From: Kordiimonas marina
GTDB taxonomy: Bacteria; Pseudomonadota; Alphaproteobacteria; Sphingomonadales; Kordiimonadaceae
Length of the DNA: 64,000 nucleotides
Assembly: GCF_023006325.1 (NCBI RefSeq)
Contig: NZ_JAINDF010000007.1
Span: 62,001 to 126,000, forward strand
Direction: 5' to 3'
Shown: positions 8,589-16,831 of the stretch, one piece after another
Layout of the letters: every line of letters starts with the position of its first letter
Numbering within the stretch: position 1 is the stretch's first letter
Translations under genes and position numbers: made by a program
The notes under the pieces: generated by a model
The model's database searches: none
Seen by the model: only the letters and a program-made list of their open reading frames with translations
Told to the model about the DNA's origin: nothing

Positions 8589-10454
8589 TTACGCCTGATG
8601 CCGCCTGCGACGGCGCCTGAGCTGTACCCTAACGAGGGCGAAAATAACAATAAGGAATGGCACCAGCGCGATATTGATTACCGCCAGCACCGAGCCGAGA
8701 TGCTCGATCTCGCGCCTCAGGCTGTGCTTGACCGCCCGAAGCTGCTTCCGCGTTTCCAGAAGCTGGGTCCGGAACGACGCCATTTCCTGTTCCTGGTCAG
8801 GCGACAGCACGCTGGTGTCCCCCGGCTTTTGCGATTCCAGGTTCTTGAGCCTGTCCTCGGTCTCATTCAGGCGTTTCTGCAGCGTCTGTTCCTGGGCGAG
8901 ATATTTGGTCTCCGCGTCCTGACGGATACGCTCAACCACCTCAAACGGCCGCTTGGAAATGCCGCGGCCACGCAGGCCAATGAGCGCGTCCGAGCCGGTC
9001 ATATTATCGACAAGGCCGAGGATGAAGCTGCCGTTACCGGCAATCGGCACGACAATGCGCTGACCCAGAAGGTTCTGGAGCTGCACCCAGAAGCGGTCAT
9101 CGAACAGGTCGGTATCGGCCGTGACGACAAGATTAATGTTGCCACTGGCGACCGCCGGGTCCTTCTGTGGCATCCCTTCCTTGGCGACCCGCGCCGGGAA
9201 AGCGGTCTTGGCGGGGCCGGAAACCCGTGCCGACAGCACGTAGGATTTCCCGCTCGGCTTCATGCCGCGCAGCAGCATATCCGGGTCCGGCATGCCGACC
9301 GCGCGCTTGGCATCATACAGCATCGACGCCGTACTGGTGCGGACCAGCGGCTGGAACTTGGTGGTCGCGCCCTTGATGGGCTCAAGCACCCCGCTTGTGG
9401 CCATGTTCAGGTTGCTCACCGCGCCGGTGACCACGTCATCCTGCGCGAGGAAATCCTTGATGACCGACAGCCAGAAGACATAGTCCTTCACCTGGTCGGA
9501 GCTGTAGCCGCCCATCTGGACCCGCTGGGCCAGGGAGGCATCGCCCACCACTTTGCCTTCGGGCATATCGACGCCCCAGGCCTTCAGGAGCGGGCCGAGC
9601 GAAGACGCGTTCGGCGTGGTCGCGCGCGGGTTCGCCGCTTCGGAATGCGGGTCAAGGAACACCAGCGCCCGACCGCCCTTCAGCACATATTGGTCGATCT
9701 GATAAAGCTGGTCGTCGCTTAACTGCGGCGGCTGCACGACCATCAGGACATCGGTGTCCTTCGGCAGCGCCTTGAAGTCCGGCTGCAGCATCTGGACATC
9801 ATAGGATTCCTTCAGCTGCTGATAGATGACATAGGGCTGGGACTGCCCCTGCATCGCCGCCTGCGGGCCGCCTTCGCCATACTGCATCGGCAAGGTGGTC
9901 AGCAGCGCCAGCTTCTTGCGGCCCGTGTGGTCGAGCCCGGCAATCAGCTTGACGATGTCATATTCGAGGAATTTTTCCCGGTCCTGCGCGAAGAAGGCGA
10001 TATCGCCCTCGCCGTCGGTGGTGTTGGTCGCCTTGAGGCCGAGGTAAAGCGTGGAGCCATCCCCGAGCGGCACGCCCTTCAGCCCCGCCGCCACGGCATC
10101 ATCCTCGGCTTCCGAGAAAGGTTCGGGGTCGATGACCGACAGCCGCACCTTGTCCGGGTTCGCCGAGACGAACGAGCGGAGCAGATCCTCCACCCGCTTG
10201 CCGTAGCTGAGGAGCTGCGGGTAAGCGGCCGCGAGCGAACGCGAGAAATAGAATTTGAGCGTGACCGGCTCGTCCAGATTGCCGAGCATCTTTTCCGTCC
10301 CCGGCGACAGGGTATAAAGCCCTTCTTCCGTGAGGTCGAGCTGGGTGCCGCGCATATAACGGTCGATCAACACCGTCAGCGACAGGAACAACATGACCGC
10401 GAGGACGATCTGCACGCCCGGTCGGGCCATGAATTTGGTCGTGGGGTTAGACAT
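8589..10454 (-). CDS. GldG-like ABC transporter accessory membrane protein
   Basis: A 621-residue protein of the GldG type (ABC-type uncharacterised transport system domain). It has a transmembrane helix near residues 12-30, a large extracytoplasmic region with the family-typical Leu-Thr-Glu-Glu-Gly-Leu-Tyr-Thr-Leu-Ser-Pro-Gly motif at about 38-50, a coiled coil near 515-560 (Gln/Glu/Leu rich, including Ala-Glu-Thr-Lys-Tyr-Leu-Ala-Gln) and a second helix at about 590-610 followed by a basic Arg-Arg-Arg tail. Its ATG overlaps the permease stop by one base (TGATG), so translation is coupled. Named after Bacteroidetes gliding proteins, but in proteobacteria the cargo is unknown. Confidence 0.85.
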   Translation of the reverse strand: MSNPTTKFMARPGVQIVLAVMLFLSLTVLIDRYMRGTQLDLTEEGLYTLSPGTEKMLGNLDEPVTLKFYFSRSLAAAYPQLLSYGKRVEDLLRSFVSANPDKVRLSVIDPEPFSEAEDDAVAAGLKGVPLGDGSTLYLGLKATNTTDGEGDIAFFAQDREKFLEYDIVKLIAGLDHTGRKKLALLTTLPMQYGEGGPQAAMQGQSQPYVIYQQLKESYDVQMLQPDFKALPKDTDVLMVVQPPQLSDDQLYQIDQYVLKGGRALVFLDPHSEAANPRATTPNASSLGPLLKAWGVDMPEGKVVGDASLAQRVQMGGYSSDQVKDYVFWLSVIKDFLAQDDVVTGAVSNLNMATSGVLEPIKGATTKFQPLVRTSTASMLYDAKRAVGMPDPDMLLRGMKPSGKSYVLSARVSGPAKTAFPARVAKEGMPQKDPAVASGNINLVVTADTDLFDDRFWVQLQNLLGQRIVVPIAGNGSFILGLVDNMTGSDALIGLRGRGISKRPFEVVERIRQDAETKYLAQEQTLQKRLNETEDRLKNLESQKPGDTSVLSPDQEQEMASFRTQLLETRKQLRAVKHSLRREIEHLGSVLAVINIALVPFLIVIFALVRVQLRRRRRRHQA

Positions 10455-11191
10455 CAGCCTGCCTCCCTCTTGCTTTCAATCACCAGGGCATTGATCCAGA
10501 GCCACAAGGCGATGACCGCGGCGAAATAGACCACGTCCGCCAGGGAGACGACACCTTTCTGGAGATTGTTGAAGTGGGTAAGGAAGGACAAGTTGGCGAT
10601 GGTCAGCACAATCTGATGCCCGGCCCAGCCTGAGAAGGCATCCAGCACCATCGGCAGGCCCGAGACCAGGAACAGGAAGCACACGGCAACCGACAGGATG
10701 AAGGCCACCACCTGGTTCTTGGTCGTCGCCGACAGGGCGGCACCGATGGCGAGATAAGCCGACGCCAGAAGGAGCGAACCGACATAGCCGGTGATGATCA
10801 CGCCATTGTCGGGCGAGCCGAGCCAGTTGACCGTGATCCAGATTGGGGCGGTGAGTAGGAGCGCCACGCCCGCGAACGCCACGGCGGCCAGATATTTGCC
10901 GATCACGGTGGCACCCAGGGGGATCGGCAGCGTGAGCAACAGCTCAAACGTGCCGCTCCGGCGTTCCTCGGCCCACAGCCGCATGGCGATGGCGGGCATC
11001 AGGAACAGGTAAAGCCATGGCTGGTAGGCGAAGAAGGAGACGAGGTCCGCCTGCTCGCGCTGGTAAAAATGGCCGACATAGAAGGTGAACATCCCCTGCA
11101 TGATCAGGTAAATCACCAGGAAGACATAGGCGACGGGGGTGGAGAAATAGCTCGCGAATTCGCGGGCGAATACGGTACGGACCACGCTCAT
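10454..11191 (-). CDS. ABC-2 type transporter permease (GldF-like)
   Basis: A 245-residue membrane protein with about six hydrophobic helices and the ABC-2 permease signature Thr-Pro-Val-Ala-Tyr-Val-Phe-Leu near residue 18 and Arg-Leu-Trp-Ala-Glu-Glu-Arg-Arg-Ser-Gly-Thr near 70, typical of GldF/NosY-like permeases. The start at 11191 is chosen because it forms an ATGA overlap with the ATPase stop; an upstream in-frame start would add 26 residues that lie inside the ATPase gene. With the ATPase it should form an export-type ABC transporter in the inner membrane. Confidence 0.88.
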   Translation of the reverse strand: MSVVRTVFAREFASYFSTPVAYVFLVIYLIMQGMFTFYVGHFYQREQADLVSFFAYQPWLYLFLMPAIAMRLWAEERRSGTFELLLTLPIPLGATVIGKYLAAVAFAGVALLLTAPIWITVNWLGSPDNGVIITGYVGSLLLASAYLAIGAALSATTKNQVVAFILSVAVCFLFLVSGLPMVLDAFSGWAGHQIVLTIANLSFLTHFNNLQKGVVSLADVVYFAAVIALWLWINALVIESKREAG

Positions 11192-12135
11192 CTTGACCCT
11201 CCTTCCGTCACTTGCCGGAACACGTCGTCCAGCCTGCCAGGGTCGACCGAGAACTGGCTGACCTGCCAATTGCTGACGGCAGCGATATCCCCGATGGAAT
11301 CGGCGATGTCCATATTGTCGCGCGGGATGACGGTCAGACGCATATGGTCCCCTTCGCTTGCCGCCTCGACACCGGCGACCATCTTGATGCGCTTGATGGC
11401 GGACGCGGCCTTCTCGGCGGTTTCCTGCGGCACCAGCATGGTAACGGCGTTGCGGTATTTCGACCGTGCCTTCAAGTCCGACGGTGTGCCGTCCGCGACG
11501 ATACGGCCACGGTTGATGATGACCGCGCGGTGGCAGAGCGCGTCGACTTCTTCCAGAATATGGGTGGAAATGATGATAGCGCGGCCAACCGACATGGCTT
11601 CGATCAGGCGTCTGACTTCATGCTTCTGGTTCGGGTCCAGCCCGTCCGTCGGTTCATCGAGGATCAGCACATCCGGCGCGTGCAATATGGCACCCGCGAG
11701 CCCGACCCTGCGGCGGTAGCCTTTGGACAGGGTTTCGATCCGCTGGTCCATCACGCTGCCGAGATGAACGGCAGCAGCCGCGCTTTCAACCACATCCAGC
11801 TGCTCGGCCTTGGCGATACCGTGGCTGGCGGCAACGAACATCAGGAAATCCCGGACGTCCATTTCGCCATAAAGCGGCGCACCTTCGGGCAGATAGCCGA
11901 TACGCCTGCGCGCGGCGACATTGCCCGTGGTCACCACGTCACCGCACACGCGGGCAACCCCGGCGGTGGGTGCCAGGAACCCGGTCAGCATTTTCATCGT
12001 CGTGGTTTTACCGGCACCGTTCGGGCCCAGAAACCCGAGCACTTCGCCTTTCTTCACAGAAAGCGAAATACCGTCCACTGCGCGGAACTCACCGAAATGC
12101 TTGCTAAGCGCCTCAGCTTCCAGAAGCACATCCAT
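11188..12135 (-). CDS. ABC transporter ATP-binding protein (GldA-like)
   Basis: A 315-residue ATPase. Walker A Gly-Pro-Asn-Gly-Ala-Gly-Lys-Thr-Thr lies near residue 38, the signature Leu-Ser-Lys-Gly-Tyr-Arg-Arg-Arg near 136, Walker B Val-Leu-Ile-Leu-Asp-Glu-Pro near 155 and the H-loop His in Ile-Ile-Ser-Thr-His-Ile near 190. The last 80 or so residues form the extra C-terminal domain seen in ABC-2 exporter ATPases. It is the first gene of the four-gene minus-strand operon and couples to the permease by an ATGA overlap. An 89-base gap separates it from the GST gene upstream. Confidence 0.92.
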   Translation of the reverse strand: MDVLLEAEALSKHFGEFRAVDGISLSVKKGEVLGFLGPNGAGKTTTMKMLTGFLAPTAGVARVCGDVVTTGNVAARRRIGYLPEGAPLYGEMDVRDFLMFVAASHGIAKAEQLDVVESAAAAVHLGSVMDQRIETLSKGYRRRVGLAGAILHAPDVLILDEPTDGLDPNQKHEVRRLIEAMSVGRAIIISTHILEEVDALCHRAVIINRGRIVADGTPSDLKARSKYRNAVTMLVPQETAEKAASAIKRIKMVAGVEAASEGDHMRLTVIPRDNMDIADSIGDIAAVSNWQVSQFSVDPGRLDDVFRQVTEGGSR

Positions 12136-12224
12136 ACGAATTTTCCCCCGAGGTCGTGCCTGTCATTGTTTTATACTGATCCCGTTTGATAGAACCTGCG
12201 CCGCATGAAGGCAAGGACCGATCC

Positions 12225-12923
12225 TTATGCCGCGCCTGAGTGACCGAGCTTGGCCTTCAGGCAATGCCCGTCATATAGATCGAGCATCCTGGAACGCCAC
12301 CCGGCGATAAGGTCGTCCGGCTCCAGAAGCTCGAACGGGGACGCAATCCGCGCCCACATGAAATTCCCCATCAGGGCATAGTCGGCCCAGGCCGGGGCAT
12401 TGCCCGACAGGAACGGCTGCGCCTTCAGGGCCGCCCGGATCGGCGATAGCGTCTTGCGGAAAGCCGTCACTGCCTGCTCCCGTCCGGCCTGCAGGTCCTC
12501 CAGCGTCGCGCCCAGGCGCTGTTCCCGGCTTTCGCGGAAATAGGCCGCATTCCCGGCATCCTGAAGGCCGACAATATCGGCGATAATCATCGGAAAGATG
12601 GGGTTGAGGACCGTCCGGTCCAGATAGGCGTTGAGCACCCGCGCCTGCCCCTCGGCAATGGCACCACCAAACAGCGGTTTTTCAGGGTAGGTGTGGTCGA
12701 GATAAAGCGCGATGTCGAAACTGTCTTTAACCCAGGTATCGCCGTCCCTCAGGACCGGCACAGTCTTGGAATTTGCCGGTTCAAGCGGCTCCTTTTCCAA
12801 AAACCTGAGCGGAACACCTTCGAAATCGAGCCCCTTATGGAGAAGACACAGGCGAACGCGCCATGTGTAAGGGCTGTAACGCACGTCGCGGTCCGCGCCG
12901 CACAATTCGAAAAGCTGCCGCAT
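12225..12923 (-). CDS. Glutathione S-transferase family protein
   Basis: A 232-residue protein of the GST fold. The N-terminal thioredoxin-like part has Ser-Pro-Tyr-Thr-Trp-Arg-Val-Arg near residue 13, and the glutathione-binding region shows Thr-Val-Pro-Val-Leu-Arg-Asp-Gly-Asp-Thr-Trp followed by Asp-Ser near 60; the C-terminal half is alpha-helical with an Ala-Trp-Ala-Asp-Tyr motif near 195, as in the usual Ala-Asp of the family. The start at 12923 follows a GGGAGAT ribosome site by six bases; an in-frame start seven codons earlier lacks one. Substrate unknown. It reads away from a 360-base gap that holds a structured RNA candidate. Confidence 0.85.
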   Translation of the reverse strand: MRQLFELCGADRDVRYSPYTWRVRLCLLHKGLDFEGVPLRFLEKEPLEPANSKTVPVLRDGDTWVKDSFDIALYLDHTYPEKPLFGGAIAEGQARVLNAYLDRTVLNPIFPMIIADIVGLQDAGNAAYFRESREQRLGATLEDLQAGREQAVTAFRKTLSPIRAALKAQPFLSGNAPAWADYALMGNFMWARIASPFELLEPDDLIAGWRSRMLDLYDGHCLKAKLGHSGAA

Positions 12924-12962
12924 AAATATCTCCCTTGCCGTCATATTGCTCAGACAAAGCCT

Positions 12963-13166
12963 GCCCTGTGGGTGCCTGGCTGTCGAGCCTCAATTGGTGA
13001 AAGCGGGACCAGAAAACGGTCCGGGATATCGGCCCCAGATAGAAACTGGCCCGGCTGAGGGACAGTGCGAAGATGAGGGGGCTAGGGGTTCAGCGCTTCG
13101 CAGAGCAGCCGGGCCAGTCGAGGCCAACGGTCTTACCCTCTGCCCGCATTAAGGCGGACTAGGGGC
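12963..13166 (+). ncRNA. Structured RNA candidate, 6S-like fold
   Basis: The 360-base gap 12924-13283 has no gene but a strong fold. Arms ACTGGCCCGGCTG (13045-13057) and CAGCCGGGCCAGT (13106-13118) pair perfectly over 13 bp; nested inside, TGCGAAG (13066-13072) pairs with CTTCGCA (13096-13102). The ends also pair imperfectly (12963-12976 with 13153-13166), leaving two single-stranded flanks around the long hairpin. A closing stem, open bubble and long terminal hairpin over about 200 nt is the architecture of 6S RNA, and 5' GTGG-TG/GTCGAGCC elements resemble alphaproteobacterial 6S as I recall it. The strand is not proven. It could also be a leader of the GST gene read on the minus strand. Confidence 0.35.
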
Positions 13167-13214
13167 TCAAATGCGGCAAGAAAGTGGCAACTTTTACGCG
13201 CACCCCTTACAACG

Positions 13215-13238
13215 GAAAACCCGGCCAAAAAGGCCGGG
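13215..13238 (-). terminator. Intrinsic terminator of the GIN-domain gene
   Basis: On the minus strand CCCGGCC, a TTTTT loop, GGCCGGG and then TTTT follow the stop of the GIN-domain gene at 13284 by about 45 bases. The 7-bp all-GC stem and U-run make a good terminator. Confidence 0.8.
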
Positions 13239-13283
13239 TCCCCTTGAAAATGCTTGGAAAATCAGGCTATCAACTTGCTGTGA

Positions 13284-13982
13284 TCAACGGATCATCACAT
13301 CGCCGGAACCACGAACACGCGAATTCATGTGGCCAGGTTTGCCGTGAACGGTCACGTCACCGGAGCCGGCAATACTGACGTCTGCCTTTTCGCTCGCGTA
13401 CACGCTGACATCACCCGACCCACGCACGGAAACATCGGCTTCCTTGCACTGGAATTTGGTGGCCTTGATGTCACCAGAACCGGCCAGGTCAACATCAATA
13501 CGGTCACAGGTACCGTCGAGGTCGACATCACCCGAGCCCGCCAGGTCCAGCTCGAACTTGCCGATCTGGCCGTTGTGGAAGGCCACGTCGCCCGAGCCCT
13601 TGAGGTCCAGGTCGAACGCGTCACCCTTGGCGCCGTCCACCATCAGGTCGCCCGAGCCATAAAGCCCCGCGGCCTTAAGGGACGGTACGGTGATCGTCAC
13701 CTTCATCACCTTGATATGGTGCCAGCTGCCGCGCTCCATGCCGATTTCAAGCTTGCCGCCCGAAACCTTGGTATAGAGCTTGTCGATGATGTCGCTGTCG
13801 GCTTCCACCTTCACCGACTGGGCCTTGCCCACAACGATATTCACATCCATCGAGCCCTTGAGCTTGACGGCATCGAACGCCGGGACATCGCGGGTCTGCT
13901 CGGCCGTGTCTTTGGCGGAAGCCGCCAGGCTGGTGCCAAGGAGAGCCGTGGCAATCACGGCGCTGGAAATCAGTTTTTTCAT
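13284..13982 (-). CDS. Secreted GIN-domain (DUF2807) protein with GSGD repeats
   Basis: A 232-residue protein with a signal peptide (residues 1-23, ending Ala-Ser-Ala) and a GIN/DUF2807 domain, a right-handed beta-helix-like fold found in putative adhesin head proteins. The motif Gly-Ser-Gly-Asp plus a beta strand recurs seven times between about residue 108 and the C-terminus, as stacked turns. The early Val-Pro-Ala-Phe-Asp-Ala-Val-Lys-Leu-Lys-Gly-Ser segment near 33-45 is typical for the family start. It lies 65 bases behind a second GIN gene in the same direction and ends at a terminator. Function is unknown; envelope stress or surface roles are only guesses. Confidence 0.85.
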   Translation of the reverse strand: MKKLISSAVIATALLGTSLAASAKDTAEQTRDVPAFDAVKLKGSMDVNIVVGKAQSVKVEADSDIIDKLYTKVSGGKLEIGMERGSWHHIKVMKVTITVPSLKAAGLYGSGDLMVDGAKGDAFDLDLKGSGDVAFHNGQIGKFELDLAGSGDVDLDGTCDRIDVDLAGSGDIKATKFQCKEADVSVRGSGDVSVYASEKADVSIAGSGDVTVHGKPGHMNSRVRGSGDVMIR

Positions 13983-14047
13983 GGATCTATCCTCTGCTGT
14001 TTATTGTTCCGGGATGTCGGAAAGTCATACGGGGGCCGCACGCCGCC

Positions 14048-14737
14048 TTAGCGGATGCGGATCGACCCCAGGCCACCGGTATCCTTGCGGACATCTTTTG
14101 GGTGGCCGTAAACGGTAATTTTGCCAATTCCGCTTACATCGGCATCGACGCTGTCGCTAGCATGAACGCTGGCCGAACCAACACCCTTCACCGCGACGTC
14201 AACATCTTTGCAGGTCATGTCTTCGGCATCCACTTTGCCGGCACCCTTGATGTCCAGGTCGAACTTGTCGCAGCTGCCCTCAATCGTCAGGTTGGCTGCA
14301 CCACGGATATCAACACTAAGATCGCCACCCTTGAAGCCGTCCATGGTGCCATCAACCGCGCCCAGCACTTCAAAGCCCTTCAGGCTTTCCATGTTGATGG
14401 TTACGGTCACCTCGTCGTCCTGCAGGTGGATATTGTGCTTGTCCTCATCGGTCATATCGATCACGAGCGTGTCGCCCTCGACATAAGTTTTGACCTTGTC
14501 CTGATAATCGTCCTCGGTCGCGACATCGACCGATTGCGACTTACCGACGCTGAGCTTGAGCTCAATACCGCCCTTGACGCGGATATTGTGGAAAGGGGCT
14601 ACGTCCCGGGTCTGGTGTACCTTGTCACCATGGTCATGGCCGAAGGCCAGGGTCGGAACGGAATGAAAAGCTGCCAGGCCGACAACAGTCAGGCCAATAG
14701 CAAACACACCCATCTTGCGGGTTGCAATAGTCTTCAT
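14048..14737 (-). CDS. Secreted GIN-domain (DUF2807) protein, second copy
   Basis: A 229-residue paralogue of the gene that follows it. The start at 14737 is chosen because the product then begins Met-Lys-Thr-Ile with a signal peptide ending near residue 32 (Pro-Thr-Leu-Ala-Phe-Gly) before a His/Asp-rich stretch (Gly-His-Asp-His-Gly-Asp-Lys-Val-His) that could bind metal. The beta-turn repeats are more worn than in the neighbour (Gly-Ala-Ala, Gly-Ala-Gly, Gly-Val-Gly, Gly-Ile-Gly, Gly-Leu-Gly instead of Gly-Ser-Gly). Both begin with Thr-Arg-Asp-Val and share the closing Gly-Ser/Gly-Asp-x-x-Ile-Arg. A tandem duplication followed by divergence is likely. Confidence 0.83.
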   Translation of the reverse strand: MKTIATRKMGVFAIGLTVVGLAAFHSVPTLAFGHDHGDKVHQTRDVAPFHNIRVKGGIELKLSVGKSQSVDVATEDDYQDKVKTYVEGDTLVIDMTDEDKHNIHLQDDEVTVTINMESLKGFEVLGAVDGTMDGFKGGDLSVDIRGAANLTIEGSCDKFDLDIKGAGKVDAEDMTCKDVDVAVKGVGSASVHASDSVDADVSGIGKITVYGHPKDVRKDTGGLGSIRIR

Positions 14738-14919
14738 GGAATAATCCTCGCTTTGTCTGTCGTGTGCCGTCCAGTGTCTTTTTGCACATATTTCGGCCTG
14801 ATATATATGGCACCGACCATGCTGCTCGTCAACTGGACTCAGCATCCGAAATGCGCGGAAGCCCCGTGAACCTTGCCAAATGAGCGCTTTTTTAGCACAA
14901 TAGTCATGAAGAGGAGTGC

Positions 14920-15291
14920 ATGGACGAAATATCATCTATCCATCAGTTGCAGGCGACGCCGTCCTCCAAATGGGCGGGCCGGTCGGCAGATCAGCGCGTT
15001 TATTTCATCCGGCCCGAGCTTGCCCAAATCCTCAATGTCTATGGCCGCATGGTCGCCGCCGGAAAGTGGTGTGACTATGCCATCGACCACCTGCCCAAAA
15101 TGGCTGTTTTCTCTATCTTCCGGCGCGCGAGCGAGATGCCGCTTTACCGCATCGTCAAGGAACCGTCACACGCTGGCGCCCAAGGCGCCTGGCGGATCAT
15201 GGGGATGGACGGGCAGGTGCTGAAGCGCGGCAAACAGCTGGACCAGCTTCTGCGCTATTTCGACCGCCAGCTTCTGAAGGCGGTGGACTGA
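14920..15291 (+). CDS. DUF2794 domain-containing protein
   Basis: A 123-residue soluble protein matching the alphaproteobacterial DUF2794 family: Val-Tyr-Phe-Ile-Arg-Pro-Glu-Leu near residue 27, Val-Ala-Ala-Gly-Lys-Trp-Cys-Asp-Tyr-Ala-Ile near 45 and Phe-Arg-Arg-Ala-Ser-Glu-Met-Pro-Leu-Tyr-Arg near 68 fit the conserved core as I know it. Function unknown. The ATG follows GAGGAG by seven bases. The stop faces the end of the Nramp-like gene with only seven bases between, so the two are convergent. The 182 bases ahead, shared with the divergent GIN gene, must hold both promoters. Confidence 0.88.
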   Translation: MDEISSIHQLQATPSSKWAGRSADQRVYFIRPELAQILNVYGRMVAAGKWCDYAIDHLPKMAVFSIFRRASEMPLYRIVKEPSHAGAQGAWRIMGMDGQVLKRGKQLDQLLRYFDRQLLKAVD

Positions 15292-15298
15292 GCCAACC

Positions 15299-16567
15299 TC
15301 AGCCCCACACCACACACAGATAAACCCCGGCAAACAGCACTAAAACGGCAATACCGGTGAAGCTCCAGACCTTCATCAGCTTGCTTGGCTGCATGTCCTT
15401 GGGGATATCCCCGCCGAACACCGCGCGGTGGTTAAAGCAGGCCAGAAGGGGGGCGGTCAGGAAGGCGATTGAGGTCACGAGGTCGATGAAGGCCCGGAAG
15501 CTGGACAGGAACTGGGTGAGCAGAAGCATCGCCGCGATCAGCATCCCGACCATGACGAGGCGGTAGCCCCGCGTGCGGTCAAGCCCCGCGGGCTCATACG
15601 GCTTGTCCTGAAGCGCCAGCCCCGCAGACACCAACACCCGCGTCACACCGTCGACCACAGCGAGGACGGTGGTGAACATCACCGAAATCGCCGCACCGCC
15701 GAGCACCGGGGCCGCCCAGGCACCGAGCGTGCTGTCATAAAGCTTGATGATTTGGGCGGCGAAGCCGGGTGCGGTGTCGGCAGGCGCTATCCCGCCTGCA
15801 TGCAGCACGCCCGCGCCCAGAAGCACGAAACAGATTGCCAGGATCGCCGTGCCCATATAGCCGATGTCAAAATCGGTCAGCACCTGGCCGATATGGCGCT
15901 TGCCGGGTGCGGCATGGCCTTCCGCCATTTTGGCCACGGTCCAGAGCGACGTCATCACCGAGGCTTCAAGCGCTGACGGCATCCAGCCCGCGAGCGCGAC
16001 CACAAACATCATGGTTTTGGCATCCACCTTGGGCGCGGTTGCCGGATAAAAGGACCAATCCACATGCGGCAGCGCCATCGCGGTCGCCAAAAGCGTGCAG
16101 AAAGTGATCAGCCCGACGAAAATCTTGTTCAAGCGGTCCAGCCAGACATAGTGGCCAAGGATGAGGATCAGCGCCGCCACCAGCATCACACCGGCTGTCA
16201 GCGTCAGGATACCAAGGCCGATACCGAACACAGTCTTGACGATACCTGCCGTTACCAGTGACACCGCGGCGATGGCGAAACCGTCCGCGAACAGCAGCAC
16301 GAGAAACAGGAACAGAAGCGCCGTCCGCCCTTGGTTCTTATAGCCGTCCACCAGGCTTTTGCCGGTCGCGGCGGCATAGTGCGAGCCAAAGCGGAACGCC
16401 GGATATTTGAAAAAGTTGGCGAGGATAACCACCGACAGAAGGCCGATACCGAACACGGCGCCCGCGCGGGTCGACTGTACGAAGTGCGATGTCCCAACCG
16501 CAGCGCCCGCGAACAAAAGCCCCGGCCCGAAAAAGCGCCAGAAGCCCTTCCCGTCATTCTCTTTCAT
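15299..16567 (-). CDS. Nramp-like transporter lacking canonical metal ligands
   Basis: A 422-residue membrane protein with about eleven hydrophobic helices, recognisable as the Nramp (NRAMP/MntH) superfamily from Phe-Gly-Pro-Gly-Leu-Leu-Phe-Ala-Gly-Ala near residue 13 and the overall helix pattern. In true Nramp metal carriers helix 1 carries Asp-Pro-Gly-Asn and helix 6 Met-Pro-His. Here helix 1 reads Ala-Val-Gly-Thr-Ser-His and helix 6 Gly-Trp-Met-Pro-Ser-Ala, so the Asp, the Asn and the His are replaced. It is unlikely to be a Mn2+/Fe2+ carrier of the classic kind; substrate unknown. It is alone on its strand, convergent with DUF2794. Confidence 0.82.
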   Translation of the reverse strand: MKENDGKGFWRFFGPGLLFAGAAVGTSHFVQSTRAGAVFGIGLLSVVILANFFKYPAFRFGSHYAAATGKSLVDGYKNQGRTALLFLFLVLLFADGFAIAAVSLVTAGIVKTVFGIGLGILTLTAGVMLVAALILILGHYVWLDRLNKIFVGLITFCTLLATAMALPHVDWSFYPATAPKVDAKTMMFVVALAGWMPSALEASVMTSLWTVAKMAEGHAAPGKRHIGQVLTDFDIGYMGTAILAICFVLLGAGVLHAGGIAPADTAPGFAAQIIKLYDSTLGAWAAPVLGGAAISVMFTTVLAVVDGVTRVLVSAGLALQDKPYEPAGLDRTRGYRLVMVGMLIAAMLLLTQFLSSFRAFIDLVTSIAFLTAPLLACFNHRAVFGGDIPKDMQPSKLMKVWSFTGIAVLVLFAGVYLCVVWG

Positions 16568-16831
16568 ACGGTTTCTTCCCTATTCCCTGTCCCTTTGCCC
16601 GGCACGCTAGCACCCCCATGCGCGGCGGTCGAGCAGACTTTCGTGCAGGCTTGACCGCGCAGTGATTGCATGACACAAGGCGCGCGGGCCATGGACCGCC
16701 CGCCCCCCGCAGCCTGATGGCATGGTGAAGGTCCCTTGATGATTTTTCGTTCGTCTTATCAACCGAAACGGTGAAGGACGGCAACGCGGGACCCCGAACC
16801 AAACGATCACCTTTCGTGGAAAGACGACCCC

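Noticed and set aside
12963-13166. 4.5S (SRP) RNA, RNase P RNA or tmRNA as identity of the structured region
   Set aside because: The hallmark sequences (GGAAGGAAGCAGCC-type loop, RNase P conserved core, tmRNA alanine-rich tag) are absent.
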